From Lithobates sylvaticus (taxonomy: Eukaryota > Chordata > Amphibia > Anura > Ranidae), in assembly GCA_028564925.1 (NCBI GenBank), contig CM053030.1, positions 6,479,698 through 6,543,697 of the forward strand: a DNA stretch of 64,000 bases. Direction: 5' to 3'. A program made the position numbers and the translations under genes. Below are positions 55,201 to 64,000 of this stretch, piece by piece (the first letter of the stretch is position 1; every line of letters starts with the position of its first letter). The notes under the pieces were generated by a model. The model made no database searches. It was not told the DNA's origin and was given only the letters and a program-made list of their open reading frames with translations.

Positions 55201-58200
55201 TAGCCAATCAGCGTCTAACTTGTTTCAATTAAGCTTTGACAAAAAAAAAAAAAAAAAAAAAAACCTGGAAGCCAATTGGTTTCTATGCAGAGCTGCACCA
55301 AATTTTTCACTAGCTTTATTTAGTAAATCAACCCCATAATGTCTATGCTCTTCGGGAGTCACCAGTTCCCTCCTACCAGTTGACATTCTGAATCAGTGAA
55401 AGTTCCTCAAGGTTAGGAACATTGGACTCGCACCCATCAGGTATTGCTGCTGTCACTTCCGCTAGCCGACGTTCTGTGTCGGTGAAAGTTCCTCAGGAGC
55501 AAGAAAACTCCCGCCTATCAGGTATTGGCCGCTGTGACTTCTACAAGTTCTACCTTCTGTGTCTGCGTAAGTTCCTCAGGGGCAGGAAAATTGGACGACT
55601 CGCACCCATCAGGTATTGGCGGCTGTGACTTCTGCTAGCCTGACATGTGTCGGTGAAAGTCCCTCAAGGAGCAGAAACCTTAACCCTCGCCTATCAGGCC
55701 CTCCAGTTGTTCAGGAACTACAATTATCATAATATTAGAGTTTTACAATGCCTCATGGGATGTGTAGCTCAGTGAGATTCTTACTTGTCTCCGGTATAAG
55801 AGCACTGAAGCCCTGGATTTCCCTTTGGTTGCCTTCATCTACGGGAAGAGTCTCCTCCACCGCATTTTCCCGTGTGTCTGCCGCTGTAACCTCTGTAGGT
55901 GTCACTAGGTCCATGTTCTGTGAAGGTGCCAGTTGCTCCACCTCATTTTCCTGTAAAGAAAAAAAAAGAAAAAGAAAAAAAAGAAAAGTAACAATGTTTT
56001 ATTTCACACCGTCGAAATTTTAACATAATCACTCCAAACACCGATGTGTGCGAGATTCTCACTTTTGTGCTGTCCTGAGGCTTCTGCTTCGTCACTTCTG
56101 TCTTCTTCGAATTCACTTCAGGTTTGCCATCAGCAACACCTAAGAAGAATGACAGAGGTGCAAACAGGGCTTTGAATAACCACTACATATAGTGAAACAT
56201 ATTATATTCTTTAACCGTATGGGTTTAACCTTTTTGCTGCCAGAGACATTTTTGCATTTTGTTTTCCACGCATTTAAAAAAAATAAATAAATGATTTTAG
56301 AGCTGAAGATTACATAAAACCCCCAAACCCATTTTCTGAAAGCAGACACCCTAGAAAATAAAATACTGGTAGTTCCAATTTTTTGTGTCACGTGATATTA
56401 CCGCAAAAAGGTCTAGGAAAGGTCAGCAAAAAAAAAAAAAAAAACACACTAAAGTGAATTTTAGGGCAAACAAACGCAATAAATGACCCACATTTGTGTT
56501 AAAATATAAAAAAGACGAGGTTGCACGTAAATAGATGCCCAACATGTCAAACCTTAAATTTTGTGCACCTGTGAAATGGCGACAAACAGTGCTCTATATT
56601 TTCTATAGGCGACGCTTCGAAAGCCCCCTATAGGTCATCAGTTTAGTGTTACGGAGGTGGTCTGGGGCTAGAAGTATTGCTCTCATTCCAGCAAATGGGG
56701 GGGGGGGGGGGGGGGGGGGGGGGGCGCGCGCAACTTTTTTTCACCCCATAGGGGACAAGAAGTTCTGTGATTGTTAGGCGATAGGTAGGGTTGTCCCGAT
56801 ACCACTTTTTTAAGACCGAGTACAAAGTACTGATACTTTTTTTCAAGTACTCGCCGATAGCGATTCGTTTTTTTTTTAATGTCATGTGACAGTTTGACTG
56901 ATGGGCACTGACTGGTGGCTGGCACTGATGGCTGGAACTGATAGATGGCACTGACTGATGGGCACTGATAGCAGCACTTATGGGCACTGATAGATGGCAC
57001 TCATAGGCGACACTTATAGATAGCACCAAAGGCTGGCACTGACTGAAGAGCACTGACTGATGAGCACTGATAGATGGTACTGACTGATGGGCTCTGATAG
57101 GCGGAAGCACTTTTGGGAACTGATAGGTTGCATTTATGGGCACTGATAGGTGGCACTGACGGCTGGCACTGATAGATGGCATTGACTGATGGGCACTGAT
57201 AGGTGTCACTTATGGGCGCTGATAGATGGCACTGGTCGGTGACACTGACAGGTGGCTAGCAGTGATGGCTGATACTGATGGCTGGCACTGACTGATGGGC
57301 ACCGATAGGTGGCACTGATAGATGGCACTTATCGGTACTGAAAGGCGGCACTGATAGATGGCACTGATGGGCACCTGAAATGCAGCACTGATTGGCAATT
57401 GCATAATAAATTACATGAATGATGAGGAGAGGAATGATTTTGCAATGATATATGGCATATAGCATTGCAAAATCCTTCCTTGCCTCTCATCATTCATGTC
57501 ATTTAACATCTAGTAAGTATGCTGCGACGCCCATCTTGGTACACCTTGCACTTGGCTGTAGTAAGCTAGCAGCAGACATCTTGTTACACCCAGCCTGAAC
57601 TATGAGCTGGGTGTAACAAGATGTCTGCTGCTGGCTTACTGCAGCCGAGTGCAAGGTGTACCAAGATGGCCGTCGTGATGTTTACCCTCCGATGGAGACA
57701 CGGTGACGTCACTTTCTGTGCAACGGCTCCGCTCACCGCTTTGGACATTATATGCGGCGGCGTCCTGCATCCCTGTCCCGGCCAACTTACCCCCTCCCAC
57801 ACTGCTGCCAGATTGATCTCCGCACCACCCTCTCCGCAAGTACTGAGTACAAGTACTCGCACAAATGCTCGGTATCGGTATCGGGACAACCCTAGCGATA
57901 GGTTCTCTTTAAAGTGGTTGTGAAGCCTTAGAATTCACTTTTTGCTAAAGCTAAGCCTATAAGGCTTACCTGTAGCTACCCAGGATATCGCCTAAACCTA
58001 CACGGTTCAGGAGATATCCTCTATATCTGCATGTACCGACGTCATGGGCACATGCCCAATGAAGCAATGGCACGTACGTGTCGTTTGCTTCAGTGAGTGT
58101 GCCGTTACGAGCGGCTCCCGCACACGTGCGTGGGAGTGATGTCATCGCAGCTCCGGCCAATCACAGCACCGGAGCCTCGAAACCCGGAAGTAACTCTGGG

Positions 58201-61200
58201 GATAAATGTCGCCGGCCGGTGCTGTGTATGGGCACCGCAGCGGAGGCTTCAATCTCAGGTGAGTATTACATAATGAGCTAGTATGCTATGCATACTAGCT
58301 CATTATGCCTTTGTCTTGCATGTTTTTTTTTTTTCATGTGGGTTTACAACCCCTTTAAGACATGCGGGGTCTAAAAAGACCCTGCATGTCTGCTCTGGGC
58401 TTCACTGAAGGTATTGCAATGCACATCGCACTGCAATACATCCCTTCCTGGCTATTCTAACCAGGGACACATAGGCTGACCCGGACGCAACGTCAAACAC
58501 GTCACTTTCGGGGTCACAGGGGAGGAGAGCAGACGCGTGTCTGCTGTTCTTTCCTCGCCGGCACCTGCCCTGTCGGCCTGCAGATGGGCAAGTGGACCCC
58601 GGAATACATGGCGGAGGGCACCACTACAGGGGCTGTGGAGGTAGTCGGGCATCAGTCTTTCCGTTTTACACGCAATCCTGGTGGCTGCAGCCACCGAATT
58701 GTATGTGAACCCCCCAACCGTCAGGTCTGTACAACGTATGGACATGGCAGCAAAGGGGTTAATAGATATGACACACAGTATAAAAAAAAAAAAAAATCCT
58801 ATTTAAAATGTATTTCTATTTGCATTCACATCCAGGGCATGCCCCAGCCTGCTTTAATTCCCTCCCCTCCCCCAAAAAACAAATAAAATATACCCTGTTG
58901 ATGCAACTGCCTAAATTATTAGACTTGTGTTAGTTTGTCACGTAACTGCTGCGTTACGCATATATGAGACGTGGCGAGTGGGGCTGAATACTCAGCTGCC
59001 GCACGCGTGTCACAGCATTGTGCCAGTCGAGCGCATCCCATGGCGTCACCGACCGCTCACGGTAAACTATTGACAATTGGGAGCCATTGTGGACAGGCTC
59101 CCGACATAATTTCGAGGCAGCCAATCACAGCAAGTGAACGGGGGCCCCTCCTACTGGCCTCGCAGCCTACTTAAAGTGGTTGTAAAGTGAAAAAAAATTA
59201 CTTTTACCTACAGGCAAGCCTATAATGGAGGCCTATAATGAGGCTTACCTGTAGGTAAAAAAAAAAATCTCCTAAACCTGTACGGTTTACGAGATATTCC
59301 CAGTGCAATGCGCCGCCGACTGCAGCGGCGCATGCGCACGGGGGATTCTTGGCTGAAAGGCCGGCAGAATCCGAACCCTGCCGGGAAGAAGTCCACCGTG
59401 CGCATGCGCAGGAGTGACGACATCGCGGCTCCAGCCACTCACAGCGCTGGAGTCGCGATACCCAGAAGACACGCCGAGGCAACATGTCAGCGACCTCGGC
59501 GTGGACCAGGTGAGTCACCGACGCCTCGTTCTAAGGTAAGTATTTCATAATGAGCTAGTATGCGGTGCATACTAGCTCATTATGCCTTTTGCCTTACAGG
59601 TGTACTAAAATAATTTTTTCAGCGGGTTTACTACCGCTTTAAAGGGGCTGCGGCAAGGATGTAAAGCGCTCTCCAACTGGACAAGGTGGAGAAGCACGGC
59701 GGTGACATAAGGATCTCCACCTCATCCAATCAAAGAAGGCTTTGCATTCAGTTAGAGCAGGGATATGCAATTAGTGGACCTCCAGCTGTTGCAGAACTAC
59801 AAGTCCCATGAGGCATAGCAAGACTGACAGCCACAAGCATAACGCCCAGGGGCATGATGGTACTTGTAGTTTTCCAACAGCTGGAGGGCCGCTATTTGCA
59901 TATCCCAAACATTCTCTGAATGGCGACCGTTCTGAGTTCAGCCACTTGACGCGCATACCGGAAGCAAGTGGAGGTCACTGTAGAAGCGGTGAAGTAGTGC
60001 CGTCTACTTCAGTGATTACCAGCTTCCAGGGGCATCAACCAGGCATGCTAGATGCATAGTTCTATTGTGCCAAGATGCTCTATAAAAATATCCATACCTG
60101 GAATTCCTCTATAAGTCAAAAACACGAAACCCATACTACCGTATATACTCGAATATAAGCCGAGATTTTCAGCCCATTTTTTAGGGCTGAAAGTCTACCC
60201 CTCGGCTTATATTCGAGTCACTGCCGTCTGCCTACATGAACAGCTTGTCATGCAGACAGACGGCAGTTTTAAAAAGCCGCGCCGCCTCCTCCCGCCTGTC
60301 CGTGATAGGCGGACACTAATTTTCCCAGCAGTGCAGTGTTGCGCCTATCACCGATGCCCTGTCATTCTCATCTCATGGACGAGGATGAGAGGGCGTCCGT
60401 GATAGGCGGAACACTGCGCACTGACTGCTGGGAAAACAGCGCTCCTCCTATCACGGACGAGGACGAGGAGGAGGCGCGGCTTTTTAATTTTGCAATGGCG
60501 GGGACCGAGCGGAGAGCGGCGAGCGGGGACCGGAGAGCGGCGAGCGGGGACCGAGGACCGGAGAGCGAGGACCGAGGACCGGAGAGCGAGGACCGGAGAG
60601 CGGGGACCGAGGACCGGAGAGCGGGGACCGAAGATCGGCACAGGTAGGCTGTAATGGGGACACGGGGGGGGCCTGTACAGGGGACAGGCAGCTGCAGATG
60701 GGCATTGCTGGCCCTCTTTTCCACTTACAGTAGCTGCTGCATTTTGTACCCTCGGCTTATACACGGGTCAATGCAGGTTTCCCATTTTTTTGTGGTGAAT
60801 TAGGGGTCTCGGCTTATACTCGGGACGGCCTATAGTCGAGTATATACGGTACTTTGTATATTTACCCGTCTTGTGCTTGGTGCCGGGTTTTGATCCGCAC
60901 TTGGCACCAACCTTGGAAATATCCATTTTTTTGTTCGTAATCTGCACCTGTAAAAAAAGATAAAATGGAGCTATAAAAACGAGACAATCATTATCAGAAG
61001 TGGGACCAGCGTGTGTGTGCGCACTATACAGACAACCCCCACACATCTACCACACCCAGACAGAACAAATTCATTGTGTACAGAAACTGCAACCTGAAAA
61101 AGGTAGACAAGGAAGAAAAGATCAGATCATTGAGGTGTTTTGGTTGAGACATCTACAGGGAAAAATCCACCTAGATTAGCAGGAATCAAAGCCAGCGTTA

Positions 61201-63363
61201 GCCGAGCCGGGCGCTCTCCCACCACTAATTATTTCACATAGGAGGAAAGTGTATGGCAGAAAAACTCCGGCCAGGGAAGCTTAAGGATGATATCAGTGCA
61301 AGCGGCACTTCCTCAGATGCTGAAGTGAAAGGTAGATAGGCCAAGGAAAAAAAAAAAAAAAAAAAAAAAAGACTACAATAAATTATAATAGGAGAAAATA
61401 TTGGACAAAATTTGAAAAAAAAAAAATAAAAAATATATATATATATATATATATATTTGGGGAAAAATAAATTTGGGGGAAACGGTTTGACTGTCAGCAG
61501 TGCTGTAAATGGGCAAAACTCTCAAACTTTTTTTTATGAAAAAGGATGAAAGAATGAGGATTCGGTTTTCATCTACAGGTATTTAGTCTCCACACCGGAA
61601 GGTAGGTTACCAGCCAGGCCAGACACTTCCCAGCAGCCGGTTTACAGCAACATAGAGAAGTGCTGGGGAGGGAAAAGGGGTGCAATCTACAGCTAATTGC
61701 AGCAGAGTAGCCATCTAGCGATACATACATGGAGTGTCGGAAAACCCCATTTAAAGGGTCTGTCCTCCTTCCAGGCCTGATTTATGATTCAACTTAATTT
61801 ATGGAGTATGTTGCACTTGGTGGTCATCGCATGATCAGCACGGCAGGTGTACAGACACAGGAACTCAGCACAGGGATGGTGGGAACCCCTCATAATGGAC
61901 ACAGCGGGTGTACAGACCCGGGAACCCCTCATAATGGGCACAGTGGGGGTACAGACCTGGGAACCCCTCATAATGGGCACAGCGGGAGTACAGACCCGGG
62001 AACCCCTCATAATGGACACAGCGGGGGTACAGACCCGGGAACTCAGCACAGGGATGATGGGAACCCCCCTCAAAGGACACAGTGGGTGTACAGACCCGGG
62101 AACTCAGCACATGGACCCGGGAACCCCTCAATGGGCACAGTGGGGGTACAGACCCGGGAACTCAGCACATGGACCCGGGAACCCCTCAATGGGCACAGTG
62201 GGGGTACAGACCAGGGAACCCCTCATAATGGGCACAGGGGGGGTACAGACCCGGGAACCCCTCATAATGGGCACAGCGGGGGTACAGACCCGGGAACTCA
62301 GCACAGGGATGGTGGGAACCCCTCATAATGGGCACAGCGGGGGTACAGACCCGGGAACCCCTCATAATGGGCACAGCAGGGGTACAGACCCGGGAACTCA
62401 GCACAGGGATGGCCGGAACCCTTCATAATGGGCACAGCAGGTGTACAGACCCGGGAACTCAGCACAGGGATGGTGGGAACCCCTCATAATGGGCACAGCG
62501 GGTGTACAGACCCGGGAACTCAGCACATGGATGGTGGGAACCCCTCATAATGGGCACAGCAGGGGTGTACAGACCCGGGAACTCAGCACAGGGATGGTGG
62601 GAACCCCTCATAATGGGCACAGCAGGTGTACAGACCCGGGAACTCAGCACAGGGATGGTGGGAACCCTCATAATGGGCACAGCAGGTGTACAGACCCGGG
62701 AACTCAGCACAGGGATGGTGGGAACCCCTCATAATGGGCACAGCTGGTGTACAGACTCGGGAATTCAGCACAGGGATGGTGGGAACTCCTCATAATGGGC
62801 ACAGCAGGTGTACAGACCCGGGAACTCAGCATAGGGATGGTGGGAACCCCTCATAATGGGCACAGCGGGTGTACAGACCCAGGAATTCAGCACATGGATG
62901 GTGGGAATCCCTCATAATGGGCACAGAGGGTGTACAGACCGGGAACTCAGCATAGGGATGGTGGGAACCCCTCATAATGGGCACAGAGGGTGTACAGACC
63001 CAGGAATTCAGCACAGGGATGGTGGGAACCCCTCAAGTACAGCAGTGACTCAACTATCTCAAATCTAGAGCCCCTGAGAACAACAGGAAAATGTGCATCT
63101 TTGGCATCTACTGGTCAGTTTTGACTAGCCTGGTCCTTCACTATAAACCTGAAGGGTGATCCCAGTAAGGAGTTCTTCTGCCACGGAGTCATAGTATCAG
63201 TGCCTGGCATGTGCGATAGGTCTAGGACAGGATGCATCAGTGAAGACAGAGGAAAAACAGGAGGAGAGGATGCCTCATTACTCACATTGGCACTGCCAGT
63301 TTTGTTGCTGCTGGATGCAGGTGGGCGGGCAGCACCCGCAGATGGCTTTGTAGCGTTTGTTAC
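50535..63363 (-). CDS. MAP4: MAP4-like microtubule-associated protein, 3' exons (5' end outside window)
   Basis: Reading right to left, exons 63363-63286, 60947-60866, 56139-56063, 55950-55785 and 52292 downward join in one frame with GT/AG ends and matching phases. The 82-bp exon encodes VQITNKKMDISKVGAKCGSK, a tau/MAP2/MAP4 microtubule-binding repeat. Its length and phase equal tau exon 11. Family knowledge: MAP4 binds and stabilises microtubules in non-neuronal cells. Assignment to MAP4 rather than tau or MAP2 rests on synteny with DHX30 and on the tail EGNQREIQGF...IPET, which resembles mammalian GDQREAQ...IQETS. The usual final repeat (KVGSLDN motif) was not found in the window. The protein seems to go from HKTG directly into a lysine-rich tail. 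Confidence 0.85.
50558..50563 (-). promoter_or_regulatory. Polyadenylation signal AATAAA for MAP4
   Basis: Canonical hexamer on the minus strand near the end of the repeat-free 3' UTR. Confidence 0.6.
52530..53075. mobile_element. MITE with gcccctttcacac ends and internal 90-bp repeats
   Basis: Begins gcccctttcacacggggcgg and ends gtgtgaaaggggcc, with TAA/TTA at the edges. Three internal units with gcggactgcagctgtgatcc start at about 52550, 52642 and 52730. G runs occur in two of them. Confidence 0.75.
53456..53480. repeat. (AATG)n microsatellite
   Basis: About six copies of the tetranucleotide aatg. Confidence 0.9.
53654..53779. mobile_element. Palindromic hAT-type MITE
   Basis: Ends cagtgatggcaaaccttggc and gccaaggtttgccatcactg are exact inverted repeats. 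Flanks tctagggg and gtctaggg suggest an 8-bp duplication. Confidence 0.88.
53780..54030. repeat. Local duplication with a second, partial MITE copy
   Basis: agatatactcacctaatctg occurs at about 53801 and 53980. Between them lies a partial MITE ending tttgccaccactgg. The first copy and its flank were apparently duplicated. Confidence 0.7.
54300..55060 (-). pseudogene. Two adjacent Tc1-like transposase tail fragments
   Basis: Two blocks (about 54340-54560 and 54690-54960) both contain the reverse complement of a Tc1-like tail: caagattttggagggtgtct at 54384 and 54710, and aactcatccc/aattcatccc text. Each has many changes. No intact frame remains. Confidence 0.65.
55785..55950 (-). CDS. MAP4: MAP4 exon: acidic C-terminal tail
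   Basis: Acceptor ttctttacag, donor gtaaga; 166 nt ending in phase 1. Reads ENEVEQLAPSQNMDLVTPTE, later DEGNQREIQGFSALIPET. Reading through the donor would give SKNLTELHIP and a stop at 55753-55755, a possible alternative end. Confidence 0.75.
56063..56139 (-). CDS. MAP4: MAP4 exon: lysine-rich tail
   Basis: Acceptor ttcttcttag, donor gtgaga; 77 nt. It continues the phase-1 frame of the repeat exon as GVADGKPEVNSKKTEVTKQK then PQDSTK. It replaces the position where a 113-bp R4 exon is expected. If a 113-bp exon were spliced in ahead of it, the frame here would shift and stop after eight codons. Confidence 0.65.
56697..56724. repeat. Run of 28 G
   Basis: Uninterrupted guanines, followed by cgcgcgc. 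Confidence 0.95.
56786..57894. mobile_element. hAT-type element with minisatellite and hairpins, perfect 8-bp target duplication
   Basis: Ends tagggttgtcccgatacca and ggtatcgggacaacccta are inverted. gcgatagg lies at 56778-56785 and 57895-57902. The interior holds a gatgggcactgataggtggc array and two palindromes (about 57415-57500 and 57520-57670). No transposase is seen. Confidence 0.93.
56885..57400. repeat. Irregular gatgggcactgataggtggc tandem array
   Basis: Units of roughly 20-24 bp built from ggcactgatagatggcactg and variants. Confidence 0.85.
57913..58354. mobile_element. TTAA-flanked Y-like element
   Basis: TTAA at 57909-57912 and 58355-58358. Begins agtggttgtgaagcc and ends gtgggtttacaacccct. 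Includes a palindrome around catactagctcattatg. It begins 6 nt after the target duplication of the hAT element at 56786. Confidence 0.75.
59175..59638. mobile_element. TTAA-flanked Y-like element
   Basis: TTAA at 59171-59174 and 59639-59642. Begins agtggttgtaaagtg and ends gcgggtttactaccgct. Close relative of 44848-45212. Confidence 0.8.
59758..59906. mobile_element. hAT-type MITE, diverged member
   Basis: Begins cagggatatgcaattagtgg and ends gctatttgcatatccc. Shares ctccagctgttgcagaacta and tacaagtcccatgaggca with the MITEs at 35094 and 44386. Confidence 0.85.
60139..60849. mobile_element. TA-flanked MITE-like element with cgtatatactcg ends, copy 2
   Basis: Ends ccgtatatactcgaatataa and ctatagtcgagtatatacgg, with TA at 60137-60138 and 60850-60851. 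Contains gaccgagg/ggagagcg short tandem repeats (60500-60640). It ends 16 nt from the MAP4 exon boundary at 60866. Confidence 0.88.
60866..60947 (-). CDS. MAP4: MAP4 exon: microtubule-binding repeat (R3 type)
   Basis: Acceptor tttttttacag, donor gtaaat; 82 nt in phase 0, ending in phase 1. Encodes VQITNKKMDISKVGAKCGSK followed by PGTKHKTG, which aligns with [20 protein letters not shown] in mammalian MAP4. A TA-flanked transposon ends only 16 nt beyond the donor side. Confidence 0.93.
61425..61456. repeat. (TA)n microsatellite
   Basis: About twelve TA dinucleotides after an A-rich stretch. Confidence 0.9.
61848..63035. repeat. MAP4: About 60-bp minisatellite with shorter 34-bp variants
   Basis: The full unit includes acccgggaactcagcacagg, gatggtgggaacccctcata and atgggcacagcgggtgtaca. 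In the left part many units lack the aactcagcacagggatggtg segment. It lies in a MAP4 intron, 250 nt from the exon at 63286. Confidence 0.93.
63286..63363 (-). CDS. MAP4: MAP4 exon: linker before the repeat domain
   Basis: On the minus strand the acceptor is ttatttgcag and the donor gtgagt; 26 codons in phase 0. Reads VTNATKPSAGAARPPASSSN then KTGSAN. The Pro/Ser/Ala/Lys composition is typical of the basic region ahead of MAP4 repeats. Confidence 0.75.
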
Positions 63364-64000
63364 CTGCAAATAATAAATTGTTTAGCTCGTTCTCACAGTG
63401 GGGTGACCGACTGCAGGGGAAGCAGTAAAGACAGCAGGCAGTGACAGTATAGGTAGACTCAAGAGTAGAAAAGATAAAAGAATTCTCAGTGTCTCCCCGT
63501 CAGTATTATGTCTCCAGGCGTTATACGTCTCCAGTCCAAATTTTTTTATAAAATACCGTAAATAAATATAAAAACAAATTAAAGAGCTGAGCTAGACCTT
63601 CACATTCACCTAGAAGCCAGAAGGAATTGCGAGGTCCCAGAACTAGGCCGACACTTTCACCTACTGGCTGGAGAATCAGACAACTCACAGAACTACTGCT
63701 CAGCATTAATATAAAAAACATTCCATCTATTCTGGAAAAGCTTGTGATATTCAAAAGACACATCATAGACTCAAAGCTAGATATGAGAACACCATGTTAA
63801 TCATTTCCCCAAACATATGGCAATATATATATAAAAAAAAAAATAAGCCTACCCCTAATAAGGTACTTCTGGAGAAAATCCTGCTCCATGTTCCCCTTCA
63901 GTTTTTACCACGCAAGGCCCAACTACTACATTACATGATCCCTGGCTCAAGGGGAGGACCCCCCAGGCCAGATTGGCCGGTCCCTGGCTCGAGGGGGCGG
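63364..64000. other. MAP4 intron sequence, no recognised feature
   Basis: No exon or repeat boundary recognised, apart from hAT-style text (gccagattggccggtccctg) at the very end of the window. Confidence 0.45.

Noticed and set aside
60336-60764. Frames of 103-138 codons at 60.3-60.8 kb
   Set aside because: They fall in the short gaccggagagcg repeats of a TA-flanked element within a MAP4 intron.

Overview
The window looks like nuclear DNA of a vertebrate, most likely an anuran amphibian. It holds two spliced genes with vertebrate-type introns. It is packed with Tc1-like, hAT-like and TTAA-flanked DNA transposons, a Tx1/L1-like LINE tail and kilobase-scale minisatellites. The species cannot be fixed from the sequence. 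The two genes converge, and DHX30 and MAP4 are also neighbours in human 3p21.

Positions 865-32542 (+) carry the 3' part of DHX30, a DEAH/RHA-family RNA helicase. Sixteen exons join in one open frame of 1013 codons plus TGA, and every junction has GT/AG ends and compatible phase. The 5' exons (N-terminus and most of the first double-stranded RNA-binding domain) lie before the window. The introns are filled mainly by minisatellites with periods of about 29 to 73 bp, each placed toward the 3' end of its intron.

Positions 33.0-50.5 kb are intergenic and transposon-dense. There are nested TTAA-flanked elements, a Tc1-like element split by a hAT-type MITE with a perfect 8-bp target duplication, a tandem MITE dimer within one target duplication, a fold-back element and a complete-looking hammerhead ribozyme motif (48777-48818). 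Two decayed hammerhead-like relatives lie at 7547-7590 (+) and 36808-36850 (-).

Positions 50.5-63.4 kb (-) carry the 3' end of a MAP2/tau/MAP4-family gene, by synteny MAP4. It comprises a proline/serine-rich linker exon, one 82-bp microtubule-binding-repeat exon, two tail exons and a last exon that adds only the stop codon plus a 3' UTR of about 1.75 kb. The usual last microtubule-binding repeat is not visible. The MAP4 introns hold a 60-bp minisatellite and more hAT, TTAA and TA-flanked elements.

The most unusual observations are the intact hammerhead motif with a 4-nt palindromic stem III, shared in form by two decayed relatives; TTAA insertions whose empty sites survive in sister repeats inside the same window; minisatellites that sit inside hAT-type elements; and the consistent placement of arrays next to DHX30 splice acceptors.
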